From contig NZ_KQ033919.1 in the NCBI RefSeq assembly GCF_000969825.1, positions 4,042,749-4,106,748 on the forward strand: DNA of 64,000 bases, in the 5' to 3' direction. The position numbers were made by a program, and so were the translations under genes. The notes beneath the pieces are model-generated. The model searched no databases, was not told the origin of the DNA, and saw only the letters and a program-made list of their open reading frames with translations. The stretch comes from Parabacteroides gordonii MS-1 = DSM 23371 (GTDB taxonomy: Bacteria > Bacteroidota > Bacteroidia > Bacteroidales > Tannerellaceae). Positions within the stretch are counted from its first letter, which is position 1, and each line of letters opens with the position of its first letter. Positions 51,727 through 60,863 of this stretch are shown piece by piece.

Positions 51727-54246
51727 ATGGCAAAGAAAGCAACTACAACAAAACAAAATAATAATAATGAACCGGGTAAGTTTGCAATGATGAAGATGTT
51801 CTTCACCAACGAACGTACCCGTTTTATTACCGGACTGGTAATTGCGATTATCACGATTTATATAGGACTGTCCCTGATCTCTTTCTTCTTTACGGGAGGA
51901 GCCGATCAGAGTAAGATCGAGAATGTTCCGCTGTCGGATCTTCTGACAAACAGGGGATCGGTGGAGAACTGGACGGGAGTACGAGGTGCATTCCTGGCCG
52001 ACTTGTTGATGAACCGTTGGTTCGGTATCTCTTCTTTTATGATTCTGTTCTTCCTGGGATCGGTCGGGGCAAAGTTGATGAACCTGCGCAAGGTCTCCCT
52101 GCTGAAGCGTTTCCTGTTCAGTGCCGCCATGTTGGTCTGGGGATCGTTATTCTTTGCGTTTGTTTTTATCACCGGATATGAAGATACCTTTATTTATTTA
52201 GGGGGACAGCACGGATATTATCTGTCTGAAATGATGATTACCAATATCGGCATTCCAGGGACAATTCTGTTGCTGGCCGGAGTTTTTCTGATTATTGCCA
52301 TCTTCTCCAGTAAGCAAACAATACCGTTCCTGCAAAAGCTGCTTTCTTTCGGTTGGTTGAAGGAACGTCTCAAGAGAGAAAAGAAAGAAGAGACGGATGA
52401 AGTTGACTCGGAAGAAGAAGATGTGTCTGAGCATATTATCACAGATCAGCCGGATGAACGGCCGGAAACGGATGAGTTCGTTTTTGATACGGCAAAAGAA
52501 ATGGAGTCTGCCGACGAGGAGGAAAGCTATCGTAAACCTGAACCCCGTACTGAAACCTATTCGAATGTATCAGCTGACGATACATTTGAGGTAACAGTAC
52601 CCCAGGAGGAAGAAGCATACGATGTTCCGGATGCAGGGAATCAACCCGATGATCCGGAAGACCTTCCGGGAGATCCCCGCTTTACAGTGGAAGTCCCTTC
52701 CGGTGACGATGAGGTTTACGATGCATCTTCATTAGGTGAGTACGACCCCAAACTGGATCTGTCTAATTTCCGTATGCCTCCGATCGAGCTGTTGAAGAAA
52801 TATGATGTTAGCGATCATCAGGTCGATATGGAAGAACAGATGGCCAACCAGAAACGTATCAAGCAGACGCTGGAAAGTTTCGGTATCAGCATTGCTTCTA
52901 TCAAGGCGACAGTCGGGCCAACCATTACGTTATATGAAGTTGTTCCGGATACCGGTGTCCGTATCTCAAAGATCAAGAACCTGGAAGATGATATTGCCTT
53001 GAACCTGTCGGCATTGGGTATCCGTATCATTGCACCGATGCCGGGTAAGGGAACGATTGGTATTGAAGTGCCGAACAAAGATCCGCAGATCGTATCCATG
53101 CAGTCGGTGGTCGTTTCTCGTAAATTCCAGGAGTCCAAATACGATTTGCCGGTTGTGTTGGGTAAGACTATTACCAACGAGATCTTTATGTTCGACCTGT
53201 GTAAGATGCCTCACCTGCTGGTGGCTGGTGCTACCGGACAAGGTAAATCAGTCGGCCTGAATGCGGTTATTACATCTTTATTATATAGAAAGCATCCGTC
53301 GGAACTGAAGTTTGTGCTGGTCGACCCGAAAATGGTTGAGTTCGGCATCTATTCCGACCTGGAACGTCATTACCTGGCGAAACTGCCGGATGCGGATAAG
53401 GCTGTAATTACAGACTGCACGAAGGTTATCATGACGCTTAACTCTGTTTGTAAGGAAATGGACGACCGTTACGAGTTGCTGATGAAAGCACACGTGCGTA
53501 ACATTAAAGAGTATAATGCCAAATTTGTCTCCCGCCATCTGAATCCGGAGAAGGGACATAAGTTCATGCCGTTCATCGTCGTTATCATCGATGAGTTCGG
53601 CGACCTGATCATGCAGGCCGGCAAAGAGATCGAAACGCCGATTGCCCGTATTGCCCAGAAGGCGCGTGCCGTCGGTATCCATATGATCATCGCTACACAG
53701 CGTCCGTCTACCAATATCATTACCGGTATTATCAAGGCGAACTTCCCGGCCCGTATGGCATTCCGCGTGATGCAGATGGTCGACTCGCGTACGATCTTGG
53801 ATGCTCCGGGAGCTAACCAGCTGATCGGTCGTGGTGACTTGCTGTTCTCGCAGGGGGGCGATACGAATCGTGTACAATGTGCCTTTGTGGATACTCCGGA
53901 AGTGGAACAGATCGTGAATTATATTTCCGGTCAGGCCGGATATGCAACCGCCTTCCTGTTGCCTGAATATGTGGGAGAGGGTGGAGATGACAAAGCACCG
54001 GGTGCTGTCGACCTCTCGGATCGTGACCCGCTGTTCGATGAAGCCGCCCGCTTGATCGTTATCCAGCAACAGGGCTCGACTTCGCTTATCCAGCGTAAGT
54101 TCGCCATCGGTTACAACCGTGCCGGACGTTTGATGGATCAGTTGGAAGCAGCCGGAATCGTAGGACCGTTTGAAGGAAGTAAGGCGCGTCAGGTATTGAT
54201 CCAGGATGAGTACAATCTGGAGCAACTGCTGAATTCCCTGAAATAA
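51727..54246 (+). CDS. ftsK: DNA translocase FtsK/SpoIIIE
   Basis: 839 residues. The N-terminal part has about four transmembrane helices (roughly residues 35-190), then an acidic Glu/Asp/Pro-rich linker (about 215-345), the alpha/beta RecA-like motor (about 360-765) and the C-terminal gamma winged helix that reads DNA-orientation sites (about 770-832, 'DEAARLIVIQQQGSTSLIQRKF'). Walker A is GATGQGKS (501-508) and Walker B is FIVVIIDEFGDLI (about 614-626). The protein pumps chromosome ends across the closing division septum and activates dimer resolution. The linker is short compared with E. coli FtsK. It is followed by a LolA-like gene after 15 bases, an arrangement common in Bacteroidales. 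Confidence 0.96.
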   Translation: MAKKATTTKQNNNNEPGKFAMMKMFFTNERTRFITGLVIAIITIYIGLSLISFFFTGGADQSKIENVPLSDLLTNRGSVENWTGVRGAFLADLLMNRWFGISSFMILFFLGSVGAKLMNLRKVSLLKRFLFSAAMLVWGSLFFAFVFITGYEDTFIYLGGQHGYYLSEMMITNIGIPGTILLLAGVFLIIAIFSSKQTIPFLQKLLSFGWLKERLKREKKEETDEVDSEEEDVSEHIITDQPDERPETDEFVFDTAKEMESADEEESYRKPEPRTETYSNVSADDTFEVTVPQEEEAYDVPDAGNQPDDPEDLPGDPRFTVEVPSGDDEVYDASSLGEYDPKLDLSNFRMPPIELLKKYDVSDHQVDMEEQMANQKRIKQTLESFGISIASIKATVGPTITLYEVVPDTGVRISKIKNLEDDIALNLSALGIRIIAPMPGKGTIGIEVPNKDPQIVSMQSVVVSRKFQESKYDLPVVLGKTITNEIFMFDLCKMPHLLVAGATGQGKSVGLNAVITSLLYRKHPSELKFVLVDPKMVEFGIYSDLERHYLAKLPDADKAVITDCTKVIMTLNSVCKEMDDRYELLMKAHVRNIKEYNAKFVSRHLNPEKGHKFMPFIVVIIDEFGDLIMQAGKEIETPIARIAQKARAVGIHMIIATQRPSTNIITGIIKANFPARMAFRVMQMVDSRTILDAPGANQLIGRGDLLFSQGGDTNRVQCAFVDTPEVEQIVNYISGQAGYATAFLLPEYVGEGGDDKAPGAVDLSDRDPLFDEAARLIVIQQQGSTSLIQRKFAIGYNRAGRLMDQLEAAGIVGPFEGSKARQVLIQDEYNLEQLLNSLK

Positions 54247-54261
54247 TGTATTAACCAGCAA

Positions 54262-54945
54262 ATGTTATTTATGGAAAGAGAAAAGAAAATTAGAATATGG
54301 CGGGGGATTGCTTTTGTGGGTCTTCTGTTATGTCTCCTTTTTGGTGTCAGAGTGATTAGCAGGGCGCAAAATCCGGTGTCTATTCTCGACAAGGCGGCTT
54401 TCGCTTATGAGAATTCAAATGGTATTTCGGCTTCTTTTGCATTAAATACCCGTTCGGATGTGCAGAAGGTATCGGAAAGTTTTGAGGGGACGATTCATAT
54501 GAAAGGGGATAAGTTCACCCTGGTGACACCTGATATGACAACCTGGTTTGACGGAACGACACAGTGGAGTTATGTGGAACGTAACGACGAAGTGAACGTA
54601 AGCACTCCTACCGGGGAAGAATTGCAGTTGACCAATCCGGCTATACTGCTGCGTATGTATAAGAAAGGATTTACAGCCAAATATATCGGTGAAAGTACCG
54701 CAGCCAATGGTAAATCGGCTTATGACATCGAACTGACGCCAAAGAAAAAAGGGGATATCATCCGTGTGGAGTTACAGATAGAAAAGTTCTCCAATTTCCC
54801 GGCTACGATCAAGGTCGAAGCAAAAAACGGGATCAGTAACACGGTTCATATCAGTAAGTTGAAGACTGGTGTAAACCAACCGGATGATTTTTTTGTTTTC
54901 AAAGAGAGCGATTACCCGGATGCCGAGATCATCGATCTTCGTTAA
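54262..54945 (+). CDS. LolA-like outer-membrane lipoprotein carrier
   Basis: 227 residues; the ATG at 54271 (MEREKKIRI) is an alternative start. An N-terminal signal or anchor segment lies at about 13-34, then a LolA/LolB-like half-barrel domain with the recognisable 'ILDKAAFAYENSNGISASFALN', 'FEGTIHMKGDKFTLVTPDMTTWFDGTTQWSY' and 'DIELTPKKKGDIIRVEL' blocks. LolA proteins carry lipoproteins through the periplasm. Bacteroidetes often encode this gene directly behind ftsK, as here (15 bases). It ends 31 bases before the trxB start, so the three genes are probably one operon. Confidence 0.85.
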   Translation: MLFMEREKKIRIWRGIAFVGLLLCLLFGVRVISRAQNPVSILDKAAFAYENSNGISASFALNTRSDVQKVSESFEGTIHMKGDKFTLVTPDMTTWFDGTTQWSYVERNDEVNVSTPTGEELQLTNPAILLRMYKKGFTAKYIGESTAANGKSAYDIELTPKKKGDIIRVELQIEKFSNFPATIKVEAKNGISNTVHISKLKTGVNQPDDFFVFKESDYPDAEIIDLR

Positions 54946-54976
54946 TAGTCTATTATTAATATTCAAATATAAAAGT

Positions 54977-55930
54977 ATGAGCGATTCAATGAATGAAAAG
55001 GTTCGTTGCCTGATTATAGGTTCCGGCCCTGCAGGATATACAGCAGCAATCTATGCTTCACGTGCTAATTTGTCTCCCGTATTGTATGAAGGCATTCAGC
55101 CAGGGGGACAGTTGACTACTACTACGGAGGTTGAAAACTTCCCGGGTTATCCGGAAGGCATCACTGGCCCGGAGTTGATGGAAGACCTGAAACAGCAGGC
55201 ATTGCGTTTCGGTGCTGATATCCGTTTCGGGATTGCTACTGAAACCGATCTTTCTGCCGCCCCTTATAAGGTGACGATCGACGGAGAAAAAGTGATTGAG
55301 ACAGAAGCTTTGATCATCGCAACCGGTGCGACCGCTAAATATCTGGGTATTCCTGACGAACAGAAATATGCAGGAATGGGTGTTTCCGCCTGTGCTACCT
55401 GCGACGGTTTCTTCTACCGTAAGAAAGTGGTTGCTGTTGTAGGCGGTGGAGATACGGCTTGTGAAGAAGCTGTTTATCTGGCCGGACTGGCAAAGCAGGT
55501 GTATCTGATTGTCCGTAAACCTTTCTTGCGTGCATCGAAAGTTATGCAGGAACGCGTATTCAATACGCCGAACATTATGGTTTTGTTTGAGCACAATACG
55601 ATCGGCCTGTTTGGTGAAAACGGCGTGGAAGGTGCCCACCTGGTAAAACGCATGGGTGAAGCGGACGAAGAAAAAGTAGACATCGCTATCGATGGTTTCT
55701 TCCTGGCTATCGGACACAAACCGAACTCGGATATCTTCAAACCGTGGATCGATACGGACGAAGTAGGATACATCAAGACCGTACCCGGAACACCGCGTAC
55801 AAAAGTACCCGGAGTTTTTGCCGCAGGCGACGTTGCTGATCCGCATTACCGTCAGGCCATTACAGCTGCCGGAACAGGTTGCCAGGCCGCTATTGAAGCA
55901 GAGAGATATTTATCTGAAATTGGTAAATAA
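54977..55930 (+). CDS. trxB: Thioredoxin-disulfide reductase
   Basis: 317 residues from the ATG at 54977 (MSDSMNEKV). The frame stays open back to 54884, but that part lies inside the LolA-like gene and does not resemble the family. FAD site GSGPAGYTAA (15-24), redox-active CATC (C139, C142), NADPH site VVGGGDTACEEA and the late FAD contact GVFAAGDVADPHYRQ are all present. The enzyme transfers electrons from NADPH to thioredoxin in the cytoplasm. A thioredoxin gene lies 8 kb downstream on the other strand (63573-63875) and is a likely partner. Confidence 0.95.
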   Translation: MSDSMNEKVRCLIIGSGPAGYTAAIYASRANLSPVLYEGIQPGGQLTTTTEVENFPGYPEGITGPELMEDLKQQALRFGADIRFGIATETDLSAAPYKVTIDGEKVIETEALIIATGATAKYLGIPDEQKYAGMGVSACATCDGFFYRKKVVAVVGGGDTACEEAVYLAGLAKQVYLIVRKPFLRASKVMQERVFNTPNIMVLFEHNTIGLFGENGVEGAHLVKRMGEADEEKVDIAIDGFFLAIGHKPNSDIFKPWIDTDEVGYIKTVPGTPRTKVPGVFAAGDVADPHYRQAITAAGTGCQAAIEAERYLSEIGK

Positions 55931-55941
55931 CGAAAATATAC

Positions 55942-55949
55942 TACCTTTG
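55942..55949 (+). promoter_or_regulatory. -7 promoter element of the GHL10 gene
   Basis: TACCTTTG matches TAnnTTTG. A TTGG (55920-55923) lies 18 nt upstream as a weak -33 element. The leader to the ATG at 55973 is short, about 17-20 nt after the predicted start. Confidence 0.55.
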
Positions 55950-55972
55950 CGCCACTAAATAAATAAGTGGAA

Positions 55973-57451
55973 ATGAGAAAGTATTGCCTGTTATTTCTGG
56001 TACTTTTACTGCTTCAGACAATAGGAGCGGTTGAATCTCCGAAGCACGAGATCCGTGCTGTCTGGCTTACTACCGTCTATGGTCTGGACTGGCCTAAAAA
56101 GCCGGCTACAACAGAGGCGGGAAGGAAAGCCCAGCAACAGGATTTATGCAATATACTGGATCGGTTGGCCGATGCGAATTTCAATACCGTCTTTTTGCAG
56201 GTGCGTCTGCGGGGGGATGTTATTTACCGTTCGGCGATAGAACCGGCCGCTAAAACTTTCTCAGGTAAATATGGAACAATGCCCGGATATGATCCGTTGG
56301 CTTTTGCGATAGAAGAATGTCACAAACGGGGGATGGAATGCCATGCCTGGTTTGTGACATTTCCTGTTGGTACGGAGAAGGCTGTGAAGGAACAAGGCAA
56401 ACTGTCCGTCGTCAAACGCCATCCGAAGTTATGCAAACGCCATAATGGGGAATGGTATCTCGATCCGGGAGTGCCGGAGACTGCCGATTACATTCTGTCG
56501 TTGGTGAAAGAGCTGGTTAACGGCTATGATATCGACGGTATCCAGTTTGATTATATCCGTTATCCGGAGCAGGCAAAGAGCTTTCCGGATAAAGCGGTTC
56601 ATAATAAATATGGTAAATCGCAGAAGTTGCCGGACTGGCGGCGCGAGAACATCAACAAGATGGTGTACCGTATCTATGACTGGGTAAAACAGGCAAAGCC
56701 CTGGGTGCAGGTCAGCAGTTCGCCGCTGGGTAAATATAACCGTATCGAACGGGTTCCCAATGCCGGCTGGACGGCCTACGAAAGTGTTTTCCAGGATCCG
56801 AAGATGTGGATGCAAAAAGGAAAACAGGATATGATCGTCCCCATGATGTATTATCTGCATGACAACTTTTTCCCGTTTGTAGACAATTGGGTGGAGAATT
56901 GTAACGGTCGTCTGGTTGTACCCGGCTTGGGTGCTTACCGTATGGAAAAGAATGAAGCGGACTGGACTGTGAACGACATTACCGACCAGATAGATTACAG
57001 CCGTTATTATGGCGGGGCGGGTTGTACTTTTTTCCGTTGTGAGAATGTATTGGATAATACGAAAGGACTTTATGAAGAGTTGAGAGACAACTACTACAAA
57101 TATCCCGCCCAGTTATTACCGCTCACCTGGCTAAGCGACAAGATTCCGGCTGCTCCGGCGGAGATCCGTGTGGAAAAGGTGGATAACGAGTTGAAACTGT
57201 CCTGGCAAAAGCCGGCAGCGGAGCAGGAAGACCTGACATATACCCTCTATTATTCGTTGACGGACTCTATCGATACGGCATCGGCCAAATCTATTCTGGC
57301 TACCGGAGTGAGGGACACGGTACTTTATCTTCCGGTTGCTCCGAATGAAGAGAGAGGTTACACTTTCAGTGTCTCTGCTTCCACCCGCTACCATATCGAG
57401 AGTGCCGTATCTCCTGAAACATATTATTATCTCTCCCAATTTCCTAAATAA
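55973..57451 (+). CDS. GHL10 (DUF187) family exported glycoside hydrolase-like protein
   Basis: 492 residues from the ATG at 55973; a GTG two codons upstream is less likely. A signal peptide (cut near IGA-V18) precedes the GHL10 (beta/alpha)8 domain (about 22-330), with the family landmarks 'EIRAVWLTTVYGLDWPK', 'LQVRLRGDVIYRSAIEP' and 'DIDGIQFDYIRYPEQ', and a C-terminal fibronectin-III-like domain (about 385-480). Relatives such as YngK are suspected to act on peptidoglycan or other cell-envelope glycans; activity is not proven for most. It is a single gene with its own promoter. Confidence 0.85.
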   Translation: MRKYCLLFLVLLLLQTIGAVESPKHEIRAVWLTTVYGLDWPKKPATTEAGRKAQQQDLCNILDRLADANFNTVFLQVRLRGDVIYRSAIEPAAKTFSGKYGTMPGYDPLAFAIEECHKRGMECHAWFVTFPVGTEKAVKEQGKLSVVKRHPKLCKRHNGEWYLDPGVPETADYILSLVKELVNGYDIDGIQFDYIRYPEQAKSFPDKAVHNKYGKSQKLPDWRRENINKMVYRIYDWVKQAKPWVQVSSSPLGKYNRIERVPNAGWTAYESVFQDPKMWMQKGKQDMIVPMMYYLHDNFFPFVDNWVENCNGRLVVPGLGAYRMEKNEADWTVNDITDQIDYSRYYGGAGCTFFRCENVLDNTKGLYEELRDNYYKYPAQLLPLTWLSDKIPAAPAEIRVEKVDNELKLSWQKPAAEQEDLTYTLYYSLTDSIDTASAKSILATGVRDTVLYLPVAPNEERGYTFSVSASTRYHIESAVSPETYYYLSQFPK

Positions 57452-57498
57452 TATTAATGCATAGGAGTGGTGCAACGAAAGCACTATCTTTGTGTCGG

Positions 57499-57936
57499 AT
57501 GAAAAATACTGTGACATATCTGTTTATCGTTTTTCTGGCGACTCTAATCTTCTATGGAGGTGCCGGAGTAAACTTAATTACCTATTGTTGTGGCGATTGC
57601 CGCACAGAAGGTGTTGCCGTATTGTTGAATGATAATTGTTGCGAAGTGCACGAACATAGCTGTTGCGATGCGGTAGGCGAAGCTACTGCCTGTAATTCCG
57701 GCTGTTGCGAAGACGATTGCTGTGGTTTGGAGCGCATCAGTTTCGACTGGAGCAGTTCCGCTAATCCGGTAGTTGAATTACAACCGGCAGTGATCGACCT
57801 TTTGTCGTTCGCTTCTCCGTTGGCATCATTGCTTCCTATTCCTTCCATAAAAGAATATACTGCGCAGGATCAGGACGGGCCACCTGTTGTCTGTCCGCGT
57901 ATTTACCTGAACCTGCTTACTACACTTTTGATTTAG
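57499..57936 (+). CDS. Cys-rich exported protein next to a TonB receptor
   Basis: 145 residues from the ATG at 57499 (MKNTVTYLF), which opens a signal peptide; an in-frame ATG at 57457 is less likely. The N-terminal half has many cysteines in a metal-site-like pattern (YCCGDC, NCCEVHEHSCC, SGCCEDDCC), followed by a Cys-poor part and a GPPVVC segment near the end. This resembles the small Bacteroidetes 'HYC_CC_PP' proteins that sit beside TonB receptors and HMA-domain genes; my confidence in that match is moderate. Binding of copper, zinc or another soft metal is inferred from the cysteines and the neighbours. Confidence 0.7.
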   Translation: MKNTVTYLFIVFLATLIFYGGAGVNLITYCCGDCRTEGVAVLLNDNCCEVHEHSCCDAVGEATACNSGCCEDDCCGLERISFDWSSSANPVVELQPAVIDLLSFASPLASLLPIPSIKEYTAQDQDGPPVVCPRIYLNLLTTLLI

Positions 57937-57982
57937 TAGACCGAAACTACTCCGGCCTGTATCCGCTATGGAAACAGGATAG

Positions 57983-58061
57983 TAGTGTCAGCCCCATTCA
58001 TACTATCGTGCTGGTAGTGTTAGCATACTAGTGCTGATAGGGGTAGGACTATAGTGCTAAT
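57983..58061. repeat. Degenerate TAGTGYTRRY decamer array
   Basis: Five related decamers lie between the Cys-rich and TonB-receptor genes: TAGTGTCAGC (57983), TCGTGCTGGT (58006), TAGTGTTAGC (58015), TAGTGCTGAT (58029) and TAGTGCTAAT (58052). The first two and the last two starts are each 23 bp apart. They could be operator sites for the receptor gene. Confidence 0.4.
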
Positions 58062-58091
58062 CGAATACTTATTGAATCAAAGTGTAAAGTA

Positions 58092-60302
58092 ATGTTGAAA
58101 CAACTCTATCTTATTCTATTAATAACCTTCTTCGCCATTTCTGCCCGGGCGGATGAAGTAAAAGGGCATGTGTTTGATGATAATAACCAGCCGGTTATCG
58201 GTGCCAATGTGTACTGGGAAGGAACCCAGCAGGGGACAACGACCGATGTGGATGGCGCTTTCAAGTTGAAAACAAGAAAAAGTACGAATAACCTGGTCGT
58301 TAGTTATATCGGCTATACCACTTTTGTGATGCCGGTGACTAACCCTGATGAACCGTTGCGAATCACTTTGAAAGGGGAAGTCGCCCTCGAAGAAGTCGTG
58401 ATCAGCGAACGTAAAATGGGAACGATCGCTTCCCGTACCAGCGTATTGCAGACGCAAAAGATTACCTATGATGAAATATGCCGTGCCGCCTGTTGTAACC
58501 TGGCCGAGAGTTTTGAGACGAACCCGTCTGTCGACGTGTCGTATGCCGATGCGGCTACCGGAGCCCGCCAGATCAAACTGTTGGGGCTGGCAGGAACCTA
58601 TGTCCAGATGTTGACGGAGAATTATCCGAACTTCCGCGGAGCAGCGTCTTTGTACGGACTGGACTATGTGCCCGGTGCCTGGATGGAAAGTATACAGGTG
58701 TCTAAAGGTACCTCTTCTGTTAAGAACGGATATGAAGCCCTTGCCGGACAGATCAATGTGGAGTTCAAGAAACCACCTACGGCGGATATTTTCTCAGTGA
58801 ACCTGTTCGGTAGCGATGCCGGGCGTTATGAAGGGAATGCGGATGCTTCGTGGCATATCAACGATAAGGTATCGACCGGCTTGCTGGTTCATTATTCCAA
58901 TGATAAGAAGCAGCATGACGGCAACGACGACGGTTTTCTGGATACTCCGCTAAAGGAACAGGTCAACCTGATGAACCGCTGGTATCATAAACTGGATAAT
59001 TATGTGGCGCAGTACGGAGCACGTTATCTGCATGAAAACCGTACCGGTGGCCAGGCTACCAAACACCATGATTTCGCTGATCCGTATCAGGTGCATCTGG
59101 AAACGAACCGTGCGGAACTGTATACCAAACAGGCTTATATCATCGATAAGGAAAAAGTGGAGAGCGTGGCGCTGATCCTTTCCGGCTCTTACCATGAACA
59201 AAAGTCCATGTACGACCGTACGCCCTACAATGTTTATCAGAATAATGTGTATGCCAGTTTGTTGTATGAAAAAGAGTTTTCTCCGGCACACAGCCTGAGC
59301 ACCGGATTGAGTATGAATTATGACGGTTTCAATGAAAACCTTTTACAGGCAGGAACGCGTAAGGTGTTCGACCGTACGGAAGTTGTCCCCGGTGCCTATG
59401 TGCAGTACACTTACAATCTGAATGATAAGCTGATCGTTCTGGGAGGTATCCGTGCCGATTACAGCTCTTTATACGATTTCTTTGTTACGCCCCGCGTACA
59501 TATTAAATATAATCCGTTCGACTGGTTCCATGTCCGTGCTTCGGCAGGGAAAGGTTTCCGTACGGCCAATATCCTGGCAGAAAACAACTTCCTGTTGTCG
59601 AGTAGCCGTAAAATGAATATTGCCGAAAACCTGGATCAGGAGGAGGCGTGGAATACAGGATTGAACCTGTCGTTCTATATCCCTTTGTTCGGAAAAGAAT
59701 TATCTTTGAACGGGGAATGGTATTACACCAATTTCCTGAAGCAGGTGGTTGTCGATATGGATAGTGATCCGCATGCTGTGGGCTTCTATAATCTGGATGG
59801 AAAATCGTATTCCAACAGTTTCCAGGTGGAAGCGACTTACCCTTTCTTCCGTGGATTTACCCTGACTGCGGCTTATCGTTACACGGATGCCAAAACGGAT
59901 TACCGGAATGCGGAAGGAGTGACCCGGCGGCTGAAGAAACCGTTGGTCAGCGACTATAAAGCGCTGGCAACGGCCTCTTATCAGACTCCGTTGAAGAAGT
60001 GGCAGTTCGACCTGACCGGACAGTTTAACGGAGGAGGACGTATGCCGACTCCGGATGCGACGAATCCGCTGTGGGAACCGAACTTTAATGCTTATACGGT
60101 TGTCAATGCACAGATCACCCGGTATTTCCGCCGTTGGTCTATCTATATCGGAGCCGAGAACCTGTTCGATTACAAGCAGTCTCACCCGATCATCGATGCG
60201 GAAAACCCGCGGGGGGATAACTTCGATGGCTCGATGGTTTGGGGCCCTGTTCACGGACGAAAGATATATGCCGGCTTACGTTTTAACATCAGCCGCGATT
60301 AA
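58092..60302 (+). CDS. TonB-dependent receptor with carboxypeptidase-D-like domain, probable metal uptake
   Basis: 736 residues: signal peptide (cut near ARA-D21), carboxypeptidase-D regulatory domain (about 23-100, 'GHVFDDNNQPVIGANVYWEG'), plug (about 105-230, 'AGARQIKLLGLAGTYVQML', 'IQVSKGTSSVKNGYEALAG') and a 22-strand-type barrel that ends GRKIYAGLRFNIS. It is not a SusC: the length and plug signature are those of metal/siderophore receptors. The plug contains an unusual CRAACC segment (about 130-135). The flanking genes encode a Cys-rich protein and an HMA metal-binding protein, so a transition metal such as copper is the favoured cargo. This is inference from context. Confidence 0.88.
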   Translation: MLKQLYLILLITFFAISARADEVKGHVFDDNNQPVIGANVYWEGTQQGTTTDVDGAFKLKTRKSTNNLVVSYIGYTTFVMPVTNPDEPLRITLKGEVALEEVVISERKMGTIASRTSVLQTQKITYDEICRAACCNLAESFETNPSVDVSYADAATGARQIKLLGLAGTYVQMLTENYPNFRGAASLYGLDYVPGAWMESIQVSKGTSSVKNGYEALAGQINVEFKKPPTADIFSVNLFGSDAGRYEGNADASWHINDKVSTGLLVHYSNDKKQHDGNDDGFLDTPLKEQVNLMNRWYHKLDNYVAQYGARYLHENRTGGQATKHHDFADPYQVHLETNRAELYTKQAYIIDKEKVESVALILSGSYHEQKSMYDRTPYNVYQNNVYASLLYEKEFSPAHSLSTGLSMNYDGFNENLLQAGTRKVFDRTEVVPGAYVQYTYNLNDKLIVLGGIRADYSSLYDFFVTPRVHIKYNPFDWFHVRASAGKGFRTANILAENNFLLSSSRKMNIAENLDQEEAWNTGLNLSFYIPLFGKELSLNGEWYYTNFLKQVVVDMDSDPHAVGFYNLDGKSYSNSFQVEATYPFFRGFTLTAAYRYTDAKTDYRNAEGVTRRLKKPLVSDYKALATASYQTPLKKWQFDLTGQFNGGGRMPTPDATNPLWEPNFNAYTVVNAQITRYFRRWSIYIGAENLFDYKQSHPIIDAENPRGDNFDGSMVWGPVHGRKIYAGLRFNISRD

Positions 60303-60343
60303 AAATAACAGATAAATTATTTACCAATTAATACAAATACATT

Positions 60344-60676
60344 ATGAAACAGTTAGTAGTAGCATTGATTTGTGCCGTATTTACGCTTTCTACGGCCTAT
60401 GCACAGGATGCAAAGAAGAAAAAGGACACGGTAACTTTCTTCGTGGAAGAAATGGAATGTGCCAATTGCCAGAAAAAGGTAGAAAAGAATATTGCTTTCG
60501 AGAAAGGGGTGACCGATCTGAAGTGCGATCTGAAAACTCGTACGGTAAACGTAACCTATAAGACAGATAAAACTTCCAAGACCAAATTGGCTTCAGCCTT
60601 TAAAAAGATTGGAATGGAAGCAGTGCCTGTCGACGACGGTGCCGGCTGCCCGGTCGATCCTGCGAAAAAAAAGTAA
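60344..60676 (+). CDS. Exported HMA (heavy-metal-associated) domain protein
   Basis: 110 residues with a signal peptide (cut near AYA-Q21) and one HMA domain (about 29-98) of the ferredoxin-like fold. The metal site is MECANC (C39, C42), as in copper chaperones and P-type ATPase metal domains. The C-terminal tail adds GAGCPVDP with another Cys and ends in lysines. It begins 42 bases after the TonB receptor. Being exported, it would accept or deliver metal in the periplasm behind the receptor. A strong terminator follows at 60742. Confidence 0.9.
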   Translation: MKQLVVALICAVFTLSTAYAQDAKKKKDTVTFFVEEMECANCQKKVEKNIAFEKGVTDLKCDLKTRTVNVTYKTDKTSKTKLASAFKKIGMEAVPVDDGAGCPVDPAKKK

Positions 60677-60717
60677 GCAGTCTATATCCGTTAACACGGA
60701 AATTCGTTAGAACATCT

Positions 60718-60725
60718 TATCTTTG
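60718..60725 (+). promoter_or_regulatory. -7-like element just before a terminator hairpin
   Basis: TATCTTTG matches TAnnTTTG but has no clear -33 partner. Transcription starting about seven bases later would run straight into the hairpin at 60742-60769, which would give a very short RNA or an attenuated leader. Confidence 0.3.
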
Positions 60726-60741
60726 CAAAGCATACCTGTAT

Positions 60742-60769
60742 GGGGCGGATCTATGTGTCCGCCTCTTTT
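60742..60769 (+). terminator. Terminator after the HMA gene
   Basis: GGGGCGGA (60742-60749) pairs with TCCGCCTC (60758-60765; one G-U pair), with an eight-base loop and a following TTTT. It closes the Cys-rich/TonB/HMA group. Confidence 0.8.
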
Positions 60770-60799
60770 ATGAAAAAAAGTTCATGAAACATGCAGCGT

Positions 60800-60828
60800 T
60801 TTGTACGAGAATAACATCATAATATTTG
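60800..60828 (+). promoter_or_regulatory. Possible promoter of the third ECF sigma gene
   Basis: TTTG (60800-60803), 17-nt spacer, AATATTTG (60821-60828), which differs from TAnnTTTG at one position. It lies 36 bases before the ATG at 60864. Confidence 0.4.
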
Positions 60829-60863
60829 TACGGCCTCGTAAGAGGTGAGAAGGCACACACTGA

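Noticed and set aside
53281-54261. 326-codon open frame on the minus strand inside ftsK
   Set aside because: It lies fully opposite a clear ftsK gene, has no family pattern or signal, and long antisense frames are expected in such GC-richer coding DNA.
54884-54976. Extended N-terminus of thioredoxin reductase
   Set aside because: It lies inside the LolA-like gene and does not resemble the start of any TrxB.
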